A DNA stretch of 8,203 nucleotides from Luminiphilus sp. (GTDB lineage: Bacteria > Pseudomonadota > Gammaproteobacteria > Pseudomonadales > Halieaceae). The notes under the pieces are model-generated. The model was given only the letters and a program-made list of their open reading frames with translations. It was not told where the DNA came from and did not search any database. Where the stretch lies: positions 1 to 8,203 of the forward strand of contig JAQXEB010000261.1 in the NCBI GenBank assembly GCA_029251065.1. Reading direction: 5' to 3'. The position numbers and the translations under genes were made by a program. Below, in pieces: positions 1 through 6,649 of this stretch. The first letter of the stretch is position 1, and the number at the start of each line of letters is the position of its first letter.

Positions 1-1
1 C

Positions 2-814
2 TCGCAAGCTGACTCGTCCATATTGCCGCTCAGGGCAGACTCCTTAGTGGCGGAGGCACTGCAAGCATTGCCACCCTGGCCGGCGAGCATGCTGATATCC
101 GGTGAAAGTGTGCATGGGCAAAAAGTGCTTCATAAGGGCGAGTTTGTCGTCGTCATTTACGAGTCAGTGCCTGCTGTTATCGGCATCAATGAGCCTTATC
201 CGTACGATGAATTCGTGAGAGTACTCGAGGGGACCGTCGTCCTGACATCCGTTTCAGGCGATCGCCAGGTATACGGACCGGATGACCATTTCTTGGTGCC
301 CAAAGGGTGGATGGGTACTTGGGACATGCCTAGCCCTTTTCGAGAGTTGATCGTTGTAGAGACGGCGGCGTGGAACCAGAGTGAGAGCACTATTGTTTCC
401 ACGTTTAGCTCCAAACGCCCCGCAGCTAAGACTGACCTTGAGGTGCTGCCCTTATTAGTGGATGCACTGCGAGAAGAGACCTTGGAAGTATTACCACCCT
501 GGCCAGAGGGTGTTGTTCTTGCTGGGGTGAATGAGCATGCGCAGAAGGTGTTGCATGAGGGGGAAGTGGTCACCGTACTCTACGGTGCTGAGGCGGCTCG
601 CCTCAACGTGTCCGAACCATTCCCTTATGACGAATACGTCCTGGTTCTTCGAGGTGACGTAATTCTTACCTCCGAGGATGGCCGCAGTCAGACCTTTAGT
701 ACGGGTGACGGATTTTTGGTACCGAAAGGGTGGACGGGCACCTGGGATATGCCTAAGCAATATCTTGAAAAAATTATCGTGGAGACCACTGCCTGGAGTG
801 CGGCGGAGGGTTAA
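2..814 (+). CDS. Tandem two-domain cupin protein (Cupin_3/DUF861-like), 5' end probably outside window
   Basis: The visible 270 codons encode two cupin domains in tandem. Each begins near an LPPWP motif, continues through PYDEF/PYDEY followed by a VLEG or VLRG turn, and ends in VPKGWxGTWDMP and an (I)VET-AW tail. This is the pattern of the Cupin_3 (DUF861) family, related to the cupin of EutQ and ureidoglycine aminohydrolase. The histidine metal ligands of classical cupin motifs 1 and 2 are absent in both domains; the first motif keeps only acidic residues and the second has W/T in place of His, so any catalytic metal site would be atypical. The frame is open to the left edge. A TTG at 23 could start it, but I see no ribosome binding site before it, so the true start is probably upstream. 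The gene ends 20 nt before the next, suggesting one operon. Substrate and function are unknown; family assignment is good, role is not. Confidence 0.85.
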   Translation, partial: SQADSSILPLRADSLVAEALQALPPWPASMLISGESVHGQKVLHKGEFVVVIYESVPAVIGINEPYPYDEFVRVLEGTVVLTSVSGDRQVYGPDDHFLVPKGWMGTWDMPSPFRELIVVETAAWNQSESTIVSTFSSKRPAAKTDLEVLPLLVDALREETLEVLPPWPEGVVLAGVNEHAQKVLHEGEVVTVLYGAEAARLNVSEPFPYDEYVLVLRGDVILTSEDGRSQTFSTGDGFLVPKGWTGTWDMPKQYLEKIIVETTAWSAAEG

Positions 815-834
815 GTCATCAGGGTGGTATCGAT

Positions 835-2715
835 ATGACGCACAACAGTAAACAAGGGATATCGCGCAGAGATTTCCTTGACGGGGTCGCTCTAGTGACT
901 GGTGGTCTCGCTCTCTCTCCCTTAAGCAGTTTGGCCGGCTCTGGTCAGACTTTTTCGCATGTGGGATATCCACCCTCGCTGACTGGGATGCGGGGTAATC
1001 ATCCAGGCTCTTATGAAGTGGCACACGCCTTGGCCCGATACGGGCAACGCCCAACCGACTTCGCCCCCGTTGATACCGTCTACGACTTGGTGGTCGTAGG
1101 TGGGGGTATCAGCGGGCTAACTGCAGCCTACCTGTTTAAAAAACGCGCCGGGCCAGATGCGAAAATCCTAATACTCGACAACCATGACGACTTTGGTGGT
1201 CACGCCAAGCGCAATGAGTTCTCCGCGGACGGCAGGACCCTGCTGGGTGTGGGCGGAAGCCTTAACTTGGAGCAGGGCGCGATGAGCGATGCGGCTCTGG
1301 CGTTGCTGGAGGAGATCGGCGTTGACTTTACTGGCCTCAGGCAGGCGATTGACCCGGGGTACATGATCAGCGACCCCTTGTCCGAGCACGGTTTATATCT
1401 CAATGCCAATGACTTCGGGACTGATAGATCTATCAATGGTCCCTGGAATCTCACGTGGGCGGGTTTTGGCGATTTTTCGGCGGCAATTCGATCGCTCAAG
1501 TTGGCAGAGGCGGATGAGGCCGGGCTGATAGCCCTCATTGGTGCACAGACGGATTTTTTGAAGGGCATCCCTAATGAGGAGCGAGAACAGTTCCTGCACG
1601 AGACCGTCTACGCCACGTTCTTGTCGGAGCGAGTCGGCATGTCCGAAAGCGGAATTAAAATTACAGAGCCTTGGATTAAGGCCCTGTTTGGCGTCAGTGC
1701 AAAAAGTGTTTCGATTTACGAAGCACTGAAAGCAGGTGCTCCGGGCGCAACCAGTGTGACACCGGCTGCGCCTGATGGCGCCGAGGCTGAGGAGGTTGAC
1801 CCTGATCTCTATCGCTACCCAATATTTCCCGACGGGAACGCGTCTGTCGCCAGATTATTGGTCAGTCACCTTATTCCCAGCGCGGTGTCAGGCGATGCCG
1901 CCGAGAGTATTGTGACGAGAGTCGTTGATTACGGTCGTCTCGATCGCAAGGAGGCTAGCGTCCGACTGCGCCTCAATTCTACTGCCGTGAATGTCAAAAA
2001 TCGAGACGATGGATTGGTTGATGTGGCTTACGTCGTTGACGGCAAGAACCGTGTGGTGCGGTGTCGTTCCAGTATTCTTGCCGGGTACGCCGGCATGGTG
2101 CCAAGTCTTTGCCCTGACCTTCCAGTTGAGCAGCGGGAGAATCTCGCCTATGGCGTAAAAGTCCCCTTTATTTGCACCAATGTTCTTTTGCGCTCTGGGG
2201 CTGCGGTCCGAAAGCAAGCGGTGTCGGGTTATCAGTGCCCGGGCGCCTTCTACAGCCTCGTTGCGTCGGCGCCGCCGGTGAGTCTAGGGGAGTATCGAGC
2301 TCCGACTGCGGAGGATGACCCCATCGTCGTGTGGATGATTAGCGCGCCTGCGCCCGAGGCTGCCGACGGAGAATCAGCCCGCGATTTGTGTCGGCAGGGG
2401 CGGCAACGCTTACTCGCCATGTCGTTTGATGACATTGAGGCCGAAACCCTAAGCCAGCTCACCGGTATCTTTGGATCTTCGGGCTTCGATGCTAAGACCG
2501 ATGTTGAGGCGATTACCGTCAATCGCTGGGCGCACGGGTACGCTTATGAGTACATGGATTTACACGACCCAAAGTGGCCACCGGGGCAGGCCCCACACGA
2601 ATTGGCAAGGGCACCTATTGGTCGAATTAGCATCGCCAACTCCGATACGGAAGCACACGCCTACGTGCAGTCTGCGATCGACGCGGCGATCAGAGCTGTG
2701 AATGAAATTTTGTGA
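835..2715 (+). CDS. Tat-exported FAD-dependent oxidoreductase, spermidine dehydrogenase (SpdH)-like
   Basis: A 626-residue flavoprotein. The N-terminus carries a twin-arginine signal (S10-R11-R12-D-F-L) followed by a hydrophobic, small-residue stretch, so the folded protein is probably exported by Tat to the periplasm or membrane surface. A dinucleotide-binding Rossmann motif GGGISG lies at residues 89-94, with an acidic residue (about D115) ending strand 2 and FGGHAKR just after it. YPPSLTGMRGNHPGS (46-59), FPDGNASVARLLV in the middle and the C-terminal GRISIANSDTEAHAY are, from memory, hallmarks of the SpdH family, whose Pseudomonas aeruginosa member is of similar length and oxidatively cleaves spermidine. 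Substrate here may be another amine. A start at ATG 835 is supported by AGGGTGG seven bases upstream and by the intact Tat signal immediately after it. It is downstream of the tandem cupin by 20 nt. Family is confident; the exact substrate is inference. Confidence 0.85.
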   Translation: MTHNSKQGISRRDFLDGVALVTGGLALSPLSSLAGSGQTFSHVGYPPSLTGMRGNHPGSYEVAHALARYGQRPTDFAPVDTVYDLVVVGGGISGLTAAYLFKKRAGPDAKILILDNHDDFGGHAKRNEFSADGRTLLGVGGSLNLEQGAMSDAALALLEEIGVDFTGLRQAIDPGYMISDPLSEHGLYLNANDFGTDRSINGPWNLTWAGFGDFSAAIRSLKLAEADEAGLIALIGAQTDFLKGIPNEEREQFLHETVYATFLSERVGMSESGIKITEPWIKALFGVSAKSVSIYEALKAGAPGATSVTPAAPDGAEAEEVDPDLYRYPIFPDGNASVARLLVSHLIPSAVSGDAAESIVTRVVDYGRLDRKEASVRLRLNSTAVNVKNRDDGLVDVAYVVDGKNRVVRCRSSILAGYAGMVPSLCPDLPVEQRENLAYGVKVPFICTNVLLRSGAAVRKQAVSGYQCPGAFYSLVASAPPVSLGEYRAPTAEDDPIVVWMISAPAPEAADGESARDLCRQGRQRLLAMSFDDIEAETLSQLTGIFGSSGFDAKTDVEAITVNRWAHGYAYEYMDLHDPKWPPGQAPHELARAPIGRISIANSDTEAHAYVQSAIDAAIRAVNEIL

Positions 2716-2812
2716 TGAAGTCGAGGTGTTTACGGTTTAGTTAATACCTAACAGCAAACGATTTTTATGCCTTTTTTGGGCGCCAAAACGAAATAGAGCG
2801 TGAGGTGAGAAA

Positions 2813-4339
2813 ATGACACCATCGATTGGTCATATCCCTGTTGAAGCCGCGGCGCAATTTGGGGATAAAACAGCGCTGATTTGTCACGATAAAACACTGA
2901 CATTTAACGAGCTGAACCGACTATCTAATTGCTTTGCCAACGCGCTTTCTTCCCTTGGAGTGACGTCAGGTGATCGTGTAACCCTCTATTCAGCCAACTG
3001 TTGGGAATGGGTGGTCAGTTATTACGGAGCTCTGAAAACTGGAGCGGTGATTAACCCCATCAATGTGATGCTCACCCCGTCAGAAGTGGAGTTCGTGGCG
3101 AATGACTGCGGTGCAGCTATTGTCATAGCGTCCCATGAAAAAGCCCTATCGATCGCGGGCGTCAAAGCCAAGTCTGGTGTCAAACAGGTGATTGCATTTG
3201 GTGATACTGCATTACCCGATGACATGGTCTCATTCAATGACTTACTGCTGTCTGGGAGCGATGAGTTCACCATTGGTGAGATCGACCCAAAAAGCTTATC
3301 GACCATTGGTTACACCTCTGGCACGACTGGCCATCCGAAAGGCGCCTGCCTCTCGCACAAGAGTATTATTCTGAACGTGGCGATGACCTCGCTTATGCAC
3401 CAGCGCTCCGACCGAGACACTGTGGTCACAGCACTCCCTTGTCCGCACGTCTATGGCAATGTGGTGATGAGTGGTGCAATTCAATCGGGTATGACCTTGG
3501 TATTACACCCTGTATTTGATGAGCAGGCAGTGCTCGAAAGTATGCAGACACACAAAGCAACGATGTTCGAAGGTGTGCCCACCATGTTTATGTTCCTACT
3601 GAACTATCCCGACTTAGATCGGTACGATCTGTCATCGCTACGTTGCTGCACCGTGGGTGGGCAGACCATGCCCAAGCCAAAAATGGAGGAGGTTGAAGCG
3701 CGCTTTGGCTGCCCTCTTATCGAGCTGTGGGGAATGACAGAGTTGGGTGGACTAGGCACCACGTTTGCGTCAAATGGCTTGGTAAAGCACGGATCAATCG
3801 GCGTCGCACTCCCTTATACAGAGGCTCGGATTGCCGATGCTGAGGATGCGAAAAAAAGCCTACCGGCAGGTGAAGTGGGTGAGTTGATGATTAGGGGCGG
3901 TATTGTGATGCAGGGTTATTACGGCAATGAAAAAGCGACACAGGAAACGATCGAACCCGATGGCTGGCTCCACACGGGGGATCTCGCCTCTATGGATGAA
4001 GACGGTTGTGTGTTCATTGTCGATCGAAAAAAAGACATGATTCTGACAGCAGGCTACAACGTCTATCCGGCAGAAATTGAACGGGTGGTTGCAGGACACC
4101 CGGAGGTCGCATTGGTCGCTGTGGGTAGCGTTCCCGATGCTGAAAAAGGTGAGCTGGCGAAGGCCTACATTGTGCCTAAGGTTGGAGTAACACCCTCTGC
4201 ACAGTCGATCGTCGACTATTGTCGCGAGCACTTGGCAGCTTACAAAGTCCCTCGTGCTGTTCAGTTCGTTGACGACTTACCTAAAACCAGTACTGGCAAG
4301 GTCATGCGCCGAGAGCTGCGAACACTGGATGAGCATTGA
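2813..4339 (+). CDS. Class I acyl-CoA synthetase / AMP-dependent acid-CoA ligase
   Basis: A complete 508-residue ANL-superfamily adenylating enzyme that should convert a carboxylic acid, ATP and CoA to acyl-CoA through an acyl-AMP intermediate in the cytoplasm. Seen motifs, in order: phosphate-binding YTSGTTGHPKG (167-177), LWGMTE (305-310, the A5 motif), HTGD (387-390), the hinge region DRKKDMILTAGYNVYP (404-419) and the C-terminal PKTSTGKV with catalytic lysine K496. Length and motif order fit medium/long-chain or aryl acid ligases; the sequence alone does not settle chain length. ATG 2813 has GAGGTGA four to five bases upstream. The 97-base gap after the flavoprotein gene could hold its own promoter, but I see no convincing -35/-10 pair. 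In context it may activate the acid formed from the upstream oxidase product, or serve fatty acids made by the CYP153 hydroxylase further right; both are inference. Confidence 0.92.
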   Translation: MTPSIGHIPVEAAAQFGDKTALICHDKTLTFNELNRLSNCFANALSSLGVTSGDRVTLYSANCWEWVVSYYGALKTGAVINPINVMLTPSEVEFVANDCGAAIVIASHEKALSIAGVKAKSGVKQVIAFGDTALPDDMVSFNDLLLSGSDEFTIGEIDPKSLSTIGYTSGTTGHPKGACLSHKSIILNVAMTSLMHQRSDRDTVVTALPCPHVYGNVVMSGAIQSGMTLVLHPVFDEQAVLESMQTHKATMFEGVPTMFMFLLNYPDLDRYDLSSLRCCTVGGQTMPKPKMEEVEARFGCPLIELWGMTELGGLGTTFASNGLVKHGSIGVALPYTEARIADAEDAKKSLPAGEVGELMIRGGIVMQGYYGNEKATQETIEPDGWLHTGDLASMDEDGCVFIVDRKKDMILTAGYNVYPAEIERVVAGHPEVALVAVGSVPDAEKGELAKAYIVPKVGVTPSAQSIVDYCREHLAAYKVPRAVQFVDDLPKTSTGKVMRRELRTLDEH

Positions 4340-4420
4340 GACCCGGGTCGCAAGCGTTTTTGAGGTCGGACATTAGCAGAATCAGGTTAGTGCCCTTTGG
4401 TATTTGAGGCAGCTGACGAG

Positions 4421-4840
4421 ATGAGTGAAAAGAAGCCTAAGAAACCTGATTCAGCCTTACCTATTACTATTGCGCAGCATTTTCTCGATGGCGAGGGGCT
4501 GGTTAGCGGTGACCCGGCAGAGTTCGAGGGTGAAGGTATATCGGGTGAGGGCGAACCCACAGGTTTCAGAACCTCTAATTTCCATACCGGCAATATCATG
4601 GTGTCGGTGTATGAATCGAAGCCGGGCAAGGTCAGAATCGAGGGCTCTGTCTATGATGAGTTCATAACGGTTCTCGAGGGTACTTTGATCCTAAGGCCGG
4701 ATAGCGGAGGTGAGTACACGTATAAAGCCGGTGAGTCGCTGATAGTGCCCAAGGGCTATATTGGTGGATGGGAAATGCCCGAGCGCTTTCGAGAGTTAAT
4801 TGTGGTGGACACTGAATTTATGCGAAAACACAACGATTGA
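4421..4840 (+). CDS. Single-domain cupin protein (Cupin_3/DUF861-like)
   Basis: A 139-residue protein with one cupin domain after a charged, Lys-rich N-terminus (MSEKKPKKPD) and an acidic, Gly-rich segment. The domain carries VYDEFITVLEG, then a KAGESLIVPKGYIGGWEMP strand pair and RFRELIVVDTEF. These match the first domain of the tandem cupin at the left of the window (PYDEFVRVLEG, VPKGWMGTWDMP, PFRELIVVET), so the proteins are paralogues. As there, the usual metal-binding histidines are missing. The frame also opens at TTG 4397, but ATG 4421 is preferred: GAGG at 4406-4409 lies 11 bases upstream and the eight extra residues add nothing conserved. It follows the CoA ligase gene by 81 bases on the same strand, so it may be the last gene of the set. 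Function unknown. Confidence 0.82.
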   Translation: MSEKKPKKPDSALPITIAQHFLDGEGLVSGDPAEFEGEGISGEGEPTGFRTSNFHTGNIMVSVYESKPGKVRIEGSVYDEFITVLEGTLILRPDSGGEYTYKAGESLIVPKGYIGGWEMPERFRELIVVDTEFMRKHND

Positions 4841-4912
4841 GTTACTGCTTTAATCAGCAACACTGATCCGGTTGAGGTGGGTTTGCTGGGTATCATCCGT
4901 CACCGTCGCTCA

Positions 4913-4938
4913 TTAGCATCAATCCTTTGCGATGCTAA
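4913..4938. repeat. 8-bp perfect inverted repeat downstream of the cupin gene
   Basis: TTAGCATC at 4913-4920 is exactly complementary to GATGCTAA at 4931-4938, with a 10-nt spacer. It lies 72 bases after the cupin stop and could act as a transcript 3' end hairpin or a protein-binding palindrome. No T-run follows directly, so it is not a canonical intrinsic terminator; a short T tract (GGTTTTTATC) appears only about 30 bases later. Confidence 0.4.
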
Positions 4939-5020
4939 GCAGACACTAAAGCTTTGTAGGACTGTAAGGCGGTTTTTATCACTAATCTAAAAGGGCAATT
5001 TGTGTCCACTGTGGCCGTGC

Positions 5021-5036
5021 GATTTCCCGTGAAATC
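5021..5036. repeat. Small hairpin next to the left tRNA fragment
   Basis: GATTTC (5021-5026) and GAAATC (5031-5036) form a 6-bp stem with a CCGT loop. It lies 18 bases from the CCA end of the left tRNA-Val fragment, on its 3' side. It could be a tRNA-distal processing or termination hairpin, or a recombinase arm site, but nothing decides between these or excludes chance. Confidence 0.25.
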
Positions 5037-5054
5037 AATGACTTATCTAAATTT

Positions 5055-5099
5055 TGGTAGGACCAGGCGGATTCGAACCGCCGACCTCTACCATGTCAA
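5055..5099 (-). pseudogene. 3' fragment of tRNA-Val(GAC), left copy (att-like direct repeat)
   Basis: Read on the minus strand this begins with the anticodon loop TTGACAT (anticodon GAC), followed by the 3' anticodon-stem strand GGTAG, variable loop AGGTC, T-arm GGCGG-TTCGAAT-CCGCC, acceptor 3' strand TGGTCCT, discriminator A and an encoded CCA. The 5' half needed to pair is missing: the acceptor would need AGGACCA and the anticodon stem CTACC, but the upstream minus-strand bases are GTCCTAG... and ...GAGCC, which pair at only two positions. A D-arm-like TGGC/GCTA pairing can be drawn upstream, so gene finders may call a degenerate tRNA here. I judge it a retained 3' end left by site-specific integration. 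Confidence 0.8.
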
Positions 5100-5103
5100 G
5101 GCT

Positions 5104-5128
5104 CTAGCTACTCACCAAGCCACGCTAG
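5104..5128. repeat. Inverted repeat beside the left tRNA-fragment breakpoint
   Basis: CTAGC at 5104-5108 and GCTAG at 5124-5128 are perfect inverted copies separated by 15 bases, starting four bases beyond the point where tRNA similarity ends. Flanking inverted repeats of this kind can be recombinase-binding arms, but 5 bp is short and no equivalent was seen beside the right fragment. Confidence 0.2.
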
Positions 5129-5205
5129 GACAGGGTAAAAACTACCACGCCCTTAGCTGTATTTGAAATCTTCAAAGAGCAATTAAGGCGCACTATTTAA
5201 AAGAC

Positions 5206-6207
5206 CTAATCTTTGATCTTGAACTGAGTATCGACCCAGTTGCGCGGAGATAGGTTGTTGGATTCTTTGAATCGACGCCTAAAGTTTGAAGGGTTCTCGT
5301 AGCCAAGCTCGTAGGCGACCGAGTCCACTGAATTGCCTGATAAAAGTAAGCGCTTTGCTATGTCGTCAACAGCACGTACTTTTAGCTCTGTAAAACTCGT
5401 CCCTTCTGATTCCAGTCTTCGATTGAGTGTTCGGACAGACATGTGAAGATGCGAGGCGCAGTCTTTTACTGTAATTCCGGCGGGTGATTTAAAATACAGT
5501 CTATGCATTACGTGATCGGTGAAGGCCCTCATTCTCTGGTCAGAGACCGTCTGCATCCTGCGACCCAAATCTTGCATGGATGAGTTCCAGTTTTGCTCGT
5601 CAAAGAAAGGCGAGGGTGTATCAATTAGATCGGTCGGTAGCTCCACCGCATAGTAAGGCGTCAATTTAATGCGGTTTTTAATCGCTTGGGGTGCGACGCT
5701 TATCGAGTCAGCGATTTCCTCTCGCATGCAATAGGTAATGGGCGAGTGCTCTTCACCAACGACATCTGTGATGTAATTGCTAATGACAATTTGTGCAACA
5801 ATGACGTGCAGTGCTGTTAGCTCTCCTAAGTCGGTGTCAAAGTCCACGGACAGCCGAGTTACATCGCCATAGGTGCGCATATCGAGCTTCCAGTAGGACG
5901 CTTCCAACTGGAAGTAGGAAACCAAAGCGCTGAGCCCGGCACTTAACGTGGGGCTCGACATCATGGCGAGTCCAACGGGACCGAGGGCGGCGATATTAGG
6001 GCCCGAGTAAACGCGACTTAAAAACACCTCCTCACCCAGTAGCGCCCTGACATTTCGTATGACTTGCAGAAACTGATCGGTGGGCAGGGTGGCTGTGTGC
6101 CACAAGTCATCTGCCGTCAAAGAAGTGCCGTCAAAGAGTAAACGGTCGCTAATACCGCGTTTTCTTACGTCACGGTGAATAATGCGGGCATGATACGACT
6201 TAATCAT
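5206..6207 (-). CDS. AraC-family transcriptional regulator (OruR/arabinose-binding-like N-domain)
   Basis: A 333-residue regulator transcribed away from the ferredoxin-P450 pair. The N-terminal ~210 residues resemble the Arabinose_bd/OruR-type sensor domain (LPTDQFLQVIRNVRALLGEE, GPVGLAMMSSPTL). The C-terminus carries two helix-turn-helix units of the AraC type: ITVKDCASHLHMSVRTLNRRL (about 245-265) and SVDSVAYELGYENPSNFRRRF (about 293-313), the second matching the family consensus A-x-x-LGYxxxSxFxRxFK. ATG 6205-6207 is the only plausible start; no Shine-Dalgarno precedes it, so it may be weakly translated or leaderless. Divergent placement next to a CYP153 operon, and the known use of AraC-type activators at alkane and CYP153 loci, suggest that it activates the ferredoxin-P450 genes in response to a hydrocarbon or fatty acid. 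The ligand is inferred, not seen. Confidence 0.9.
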   Translation of the reverse strand: MIKSYHARIIHRDVRKRGISDRLLFDGTSLTADDLWHTATLPTDQFLQVIRNVRALLGEEVFLSRVYSGPNIAALGPVGLAMMSSPTLSAGLSALVSYFQLEASYWKLDMRTYGDVTRLSVDFDTDLGELTALHVIVAQIVISNYITDVVGEEHSPITYCMREEIADSISVAPQAIKNRIKLTPYYAVELPTDLIDTPSPFFDEQNWNSSMQDLGRRMQTVSDQRMRAFTDHVMHRLYFKSPAGITVKDCASHLHMSVRTLNRRLESEGTSFTELKVRAVDDIAKRLLLSGNSVDSVAYELGYENPSNFRRRFKESNNLSPRNWVDTQFKIKD

Positions 6208-6299
6208 AAATAGAAAATTTGGCGTTAAATGACACTCTATTGACTCATAAAGAGACCGTGAAGAGAAGGAGACTGTTTCAACATGTGCCCATCATAGAG
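6208..6299. promoter_or_regulatory. Divergent regulatory region between the AraC gene and the ferredoxin-P450 operon
   Basis: This short gap must contain the control signals for both directions. Two TGAC half-sites start at 6230 and 6241, exactly 11 bp apart (TGACACTC, then TGACTCAT), which is one helical turn and plausible for an AraC-type direct-repeat operator. TTGACT at 6240-6245 resembles a -35 box, but no good -10 lies 16-18 bp further, as expected of an activator-dependent promoter. AAGGAG at 6266-6271 is a strong ribosome binding site. All site assignments are by eye. Confidence 0.4.
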
Positions 6300-6632
6300 A
6301 TGAGAGAGTTAGTGGTGCCGAAGATCACATTTGTTCAAGCAGACGGTTCGCAGAGTGAGTTAGAAGTGAGCAGAGGACATCAGAGTGTGATGGAGTTTGC
6401 TTTAGAGAACGGTGTTGGCGGCATTGACGCAGACTGCGGTGGCAGTGCTGTTTGCGGCACGTGTCATTGTTTTATGACTGACCCTGACATGTTTGGCGCG
6501 ATTGAGCCCAATGAAGAGGCCATGCTGGGCCTACGACCCGATAGAGAGAATAATTCGAGGTTGAGTTGCCAGCTCTCGCTATCAGATGTTTCGGCAGACA
6601 CCACAATCACGCTACCCGAATTCCAGATGTAA
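6300..6632 (+). CDS. Putidaredoxin-type [2Fe-2S] ferredoxin, P450 electron donor
   Basis: A small ferredoxin of about 105-110 residues. From ATG 6300, the cluster ligands are C46, C52, C55 and C90 (DCGGSAVCGTC and LSC), the C-x5-C-x2-C...C spacing of adrenodoxin/putidaredoxin-type proteins; C57 is an extra cysteine. It should pass single electrons from a ferredoxin reductase to the P450 encoded 17 bases downstream. The start is uncertain. The frame runs back to TTG 6219, but that extension is not ferredoxin-like. GTG 6285 lies 13 bases after AAGGAG, ATG 6300 has no spaced site, and GTG 6315 gives the family-typical (M)PKITF beginning with AGAG six bases upstream. I list ATG 6300 as a compromise. 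No ferredoxin reductase gene is present, so it must be supplied from elsewhere. Confidence 0.92.
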   Translation: MRELVVPKITFVQADGSQSELEVSRGHQSVMEFALENGVGGIDADCGGSAVCGTCHCFMTDPDMFGAIEPNEEAMLGLRPDRENNSRLSCQLSLSDVSADTTITLPEFQM

Positions 6633-6636
6633 GGCT

Positions 6637-6642
6637 GAGGAG
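6637..6642 (+). promoter_or_regulatory. Ribosome binding site fixing the CYP153 start
   Basis: GAGGAG lies four bases after the ferredoxin stop and seven bases before ATG 6650. It decides the P450 start against the in-frame upstream ATG at 6566, which lies inside the ferredoxin gene and would add 28 residues unlike any P450 N-terminus. Confidence 0.85.
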
Positions 6643-6649
6643 AAAAACG

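Noticed and set aside
491..1054. Minus-strand open frames across the cupin and flavoprotein genes
   Set aside because: They are antisense to well-supported genes, have no ribosome binding sites and their products resemble no family.
2716..2812. A promoter or terminator between the flavoprotein and CoA ligase genes
   Set aside because: The gap has AT-rich patches and a weak TTAG/CTAA symmetry, but no convincing -35/-10 pair and no stem followed by a T-run.
4941..4980. Intrinsic terminator ending in GGTTTTTATC
   Set aside because: The T tract has no adjoining GC-rich stem; the nearest good hairpin ends about 30 bases upstream.
5055..5131. A complete, functional tRNA-Val(GAC) on the minus strand at the left fragment
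   Set aside because: The 3' half is perfect and a D-arm-like TGGC/GCTA can be drawn, but the acceptor 5' strand does not pair with TGGTCCT and only two of five anticodon-stem pairs form.
6219..6299. N-terminal extension of the ferredoxin from TTG 6219
   Set aside because: There is no ribosome binding site, the encoded residues are basic and unlike ferredoxins, and the extension would fill nearly the whole divergent promoter gap.
6566..6649. P450 starting at the upstream ATG inside the ferredoxin gene
   Set aside because: The GAGGAG at 6637-6642 is ideally placed for ATG 6650, and the extra residues are an out-of-frame reading of the ferredoxin 3' end.
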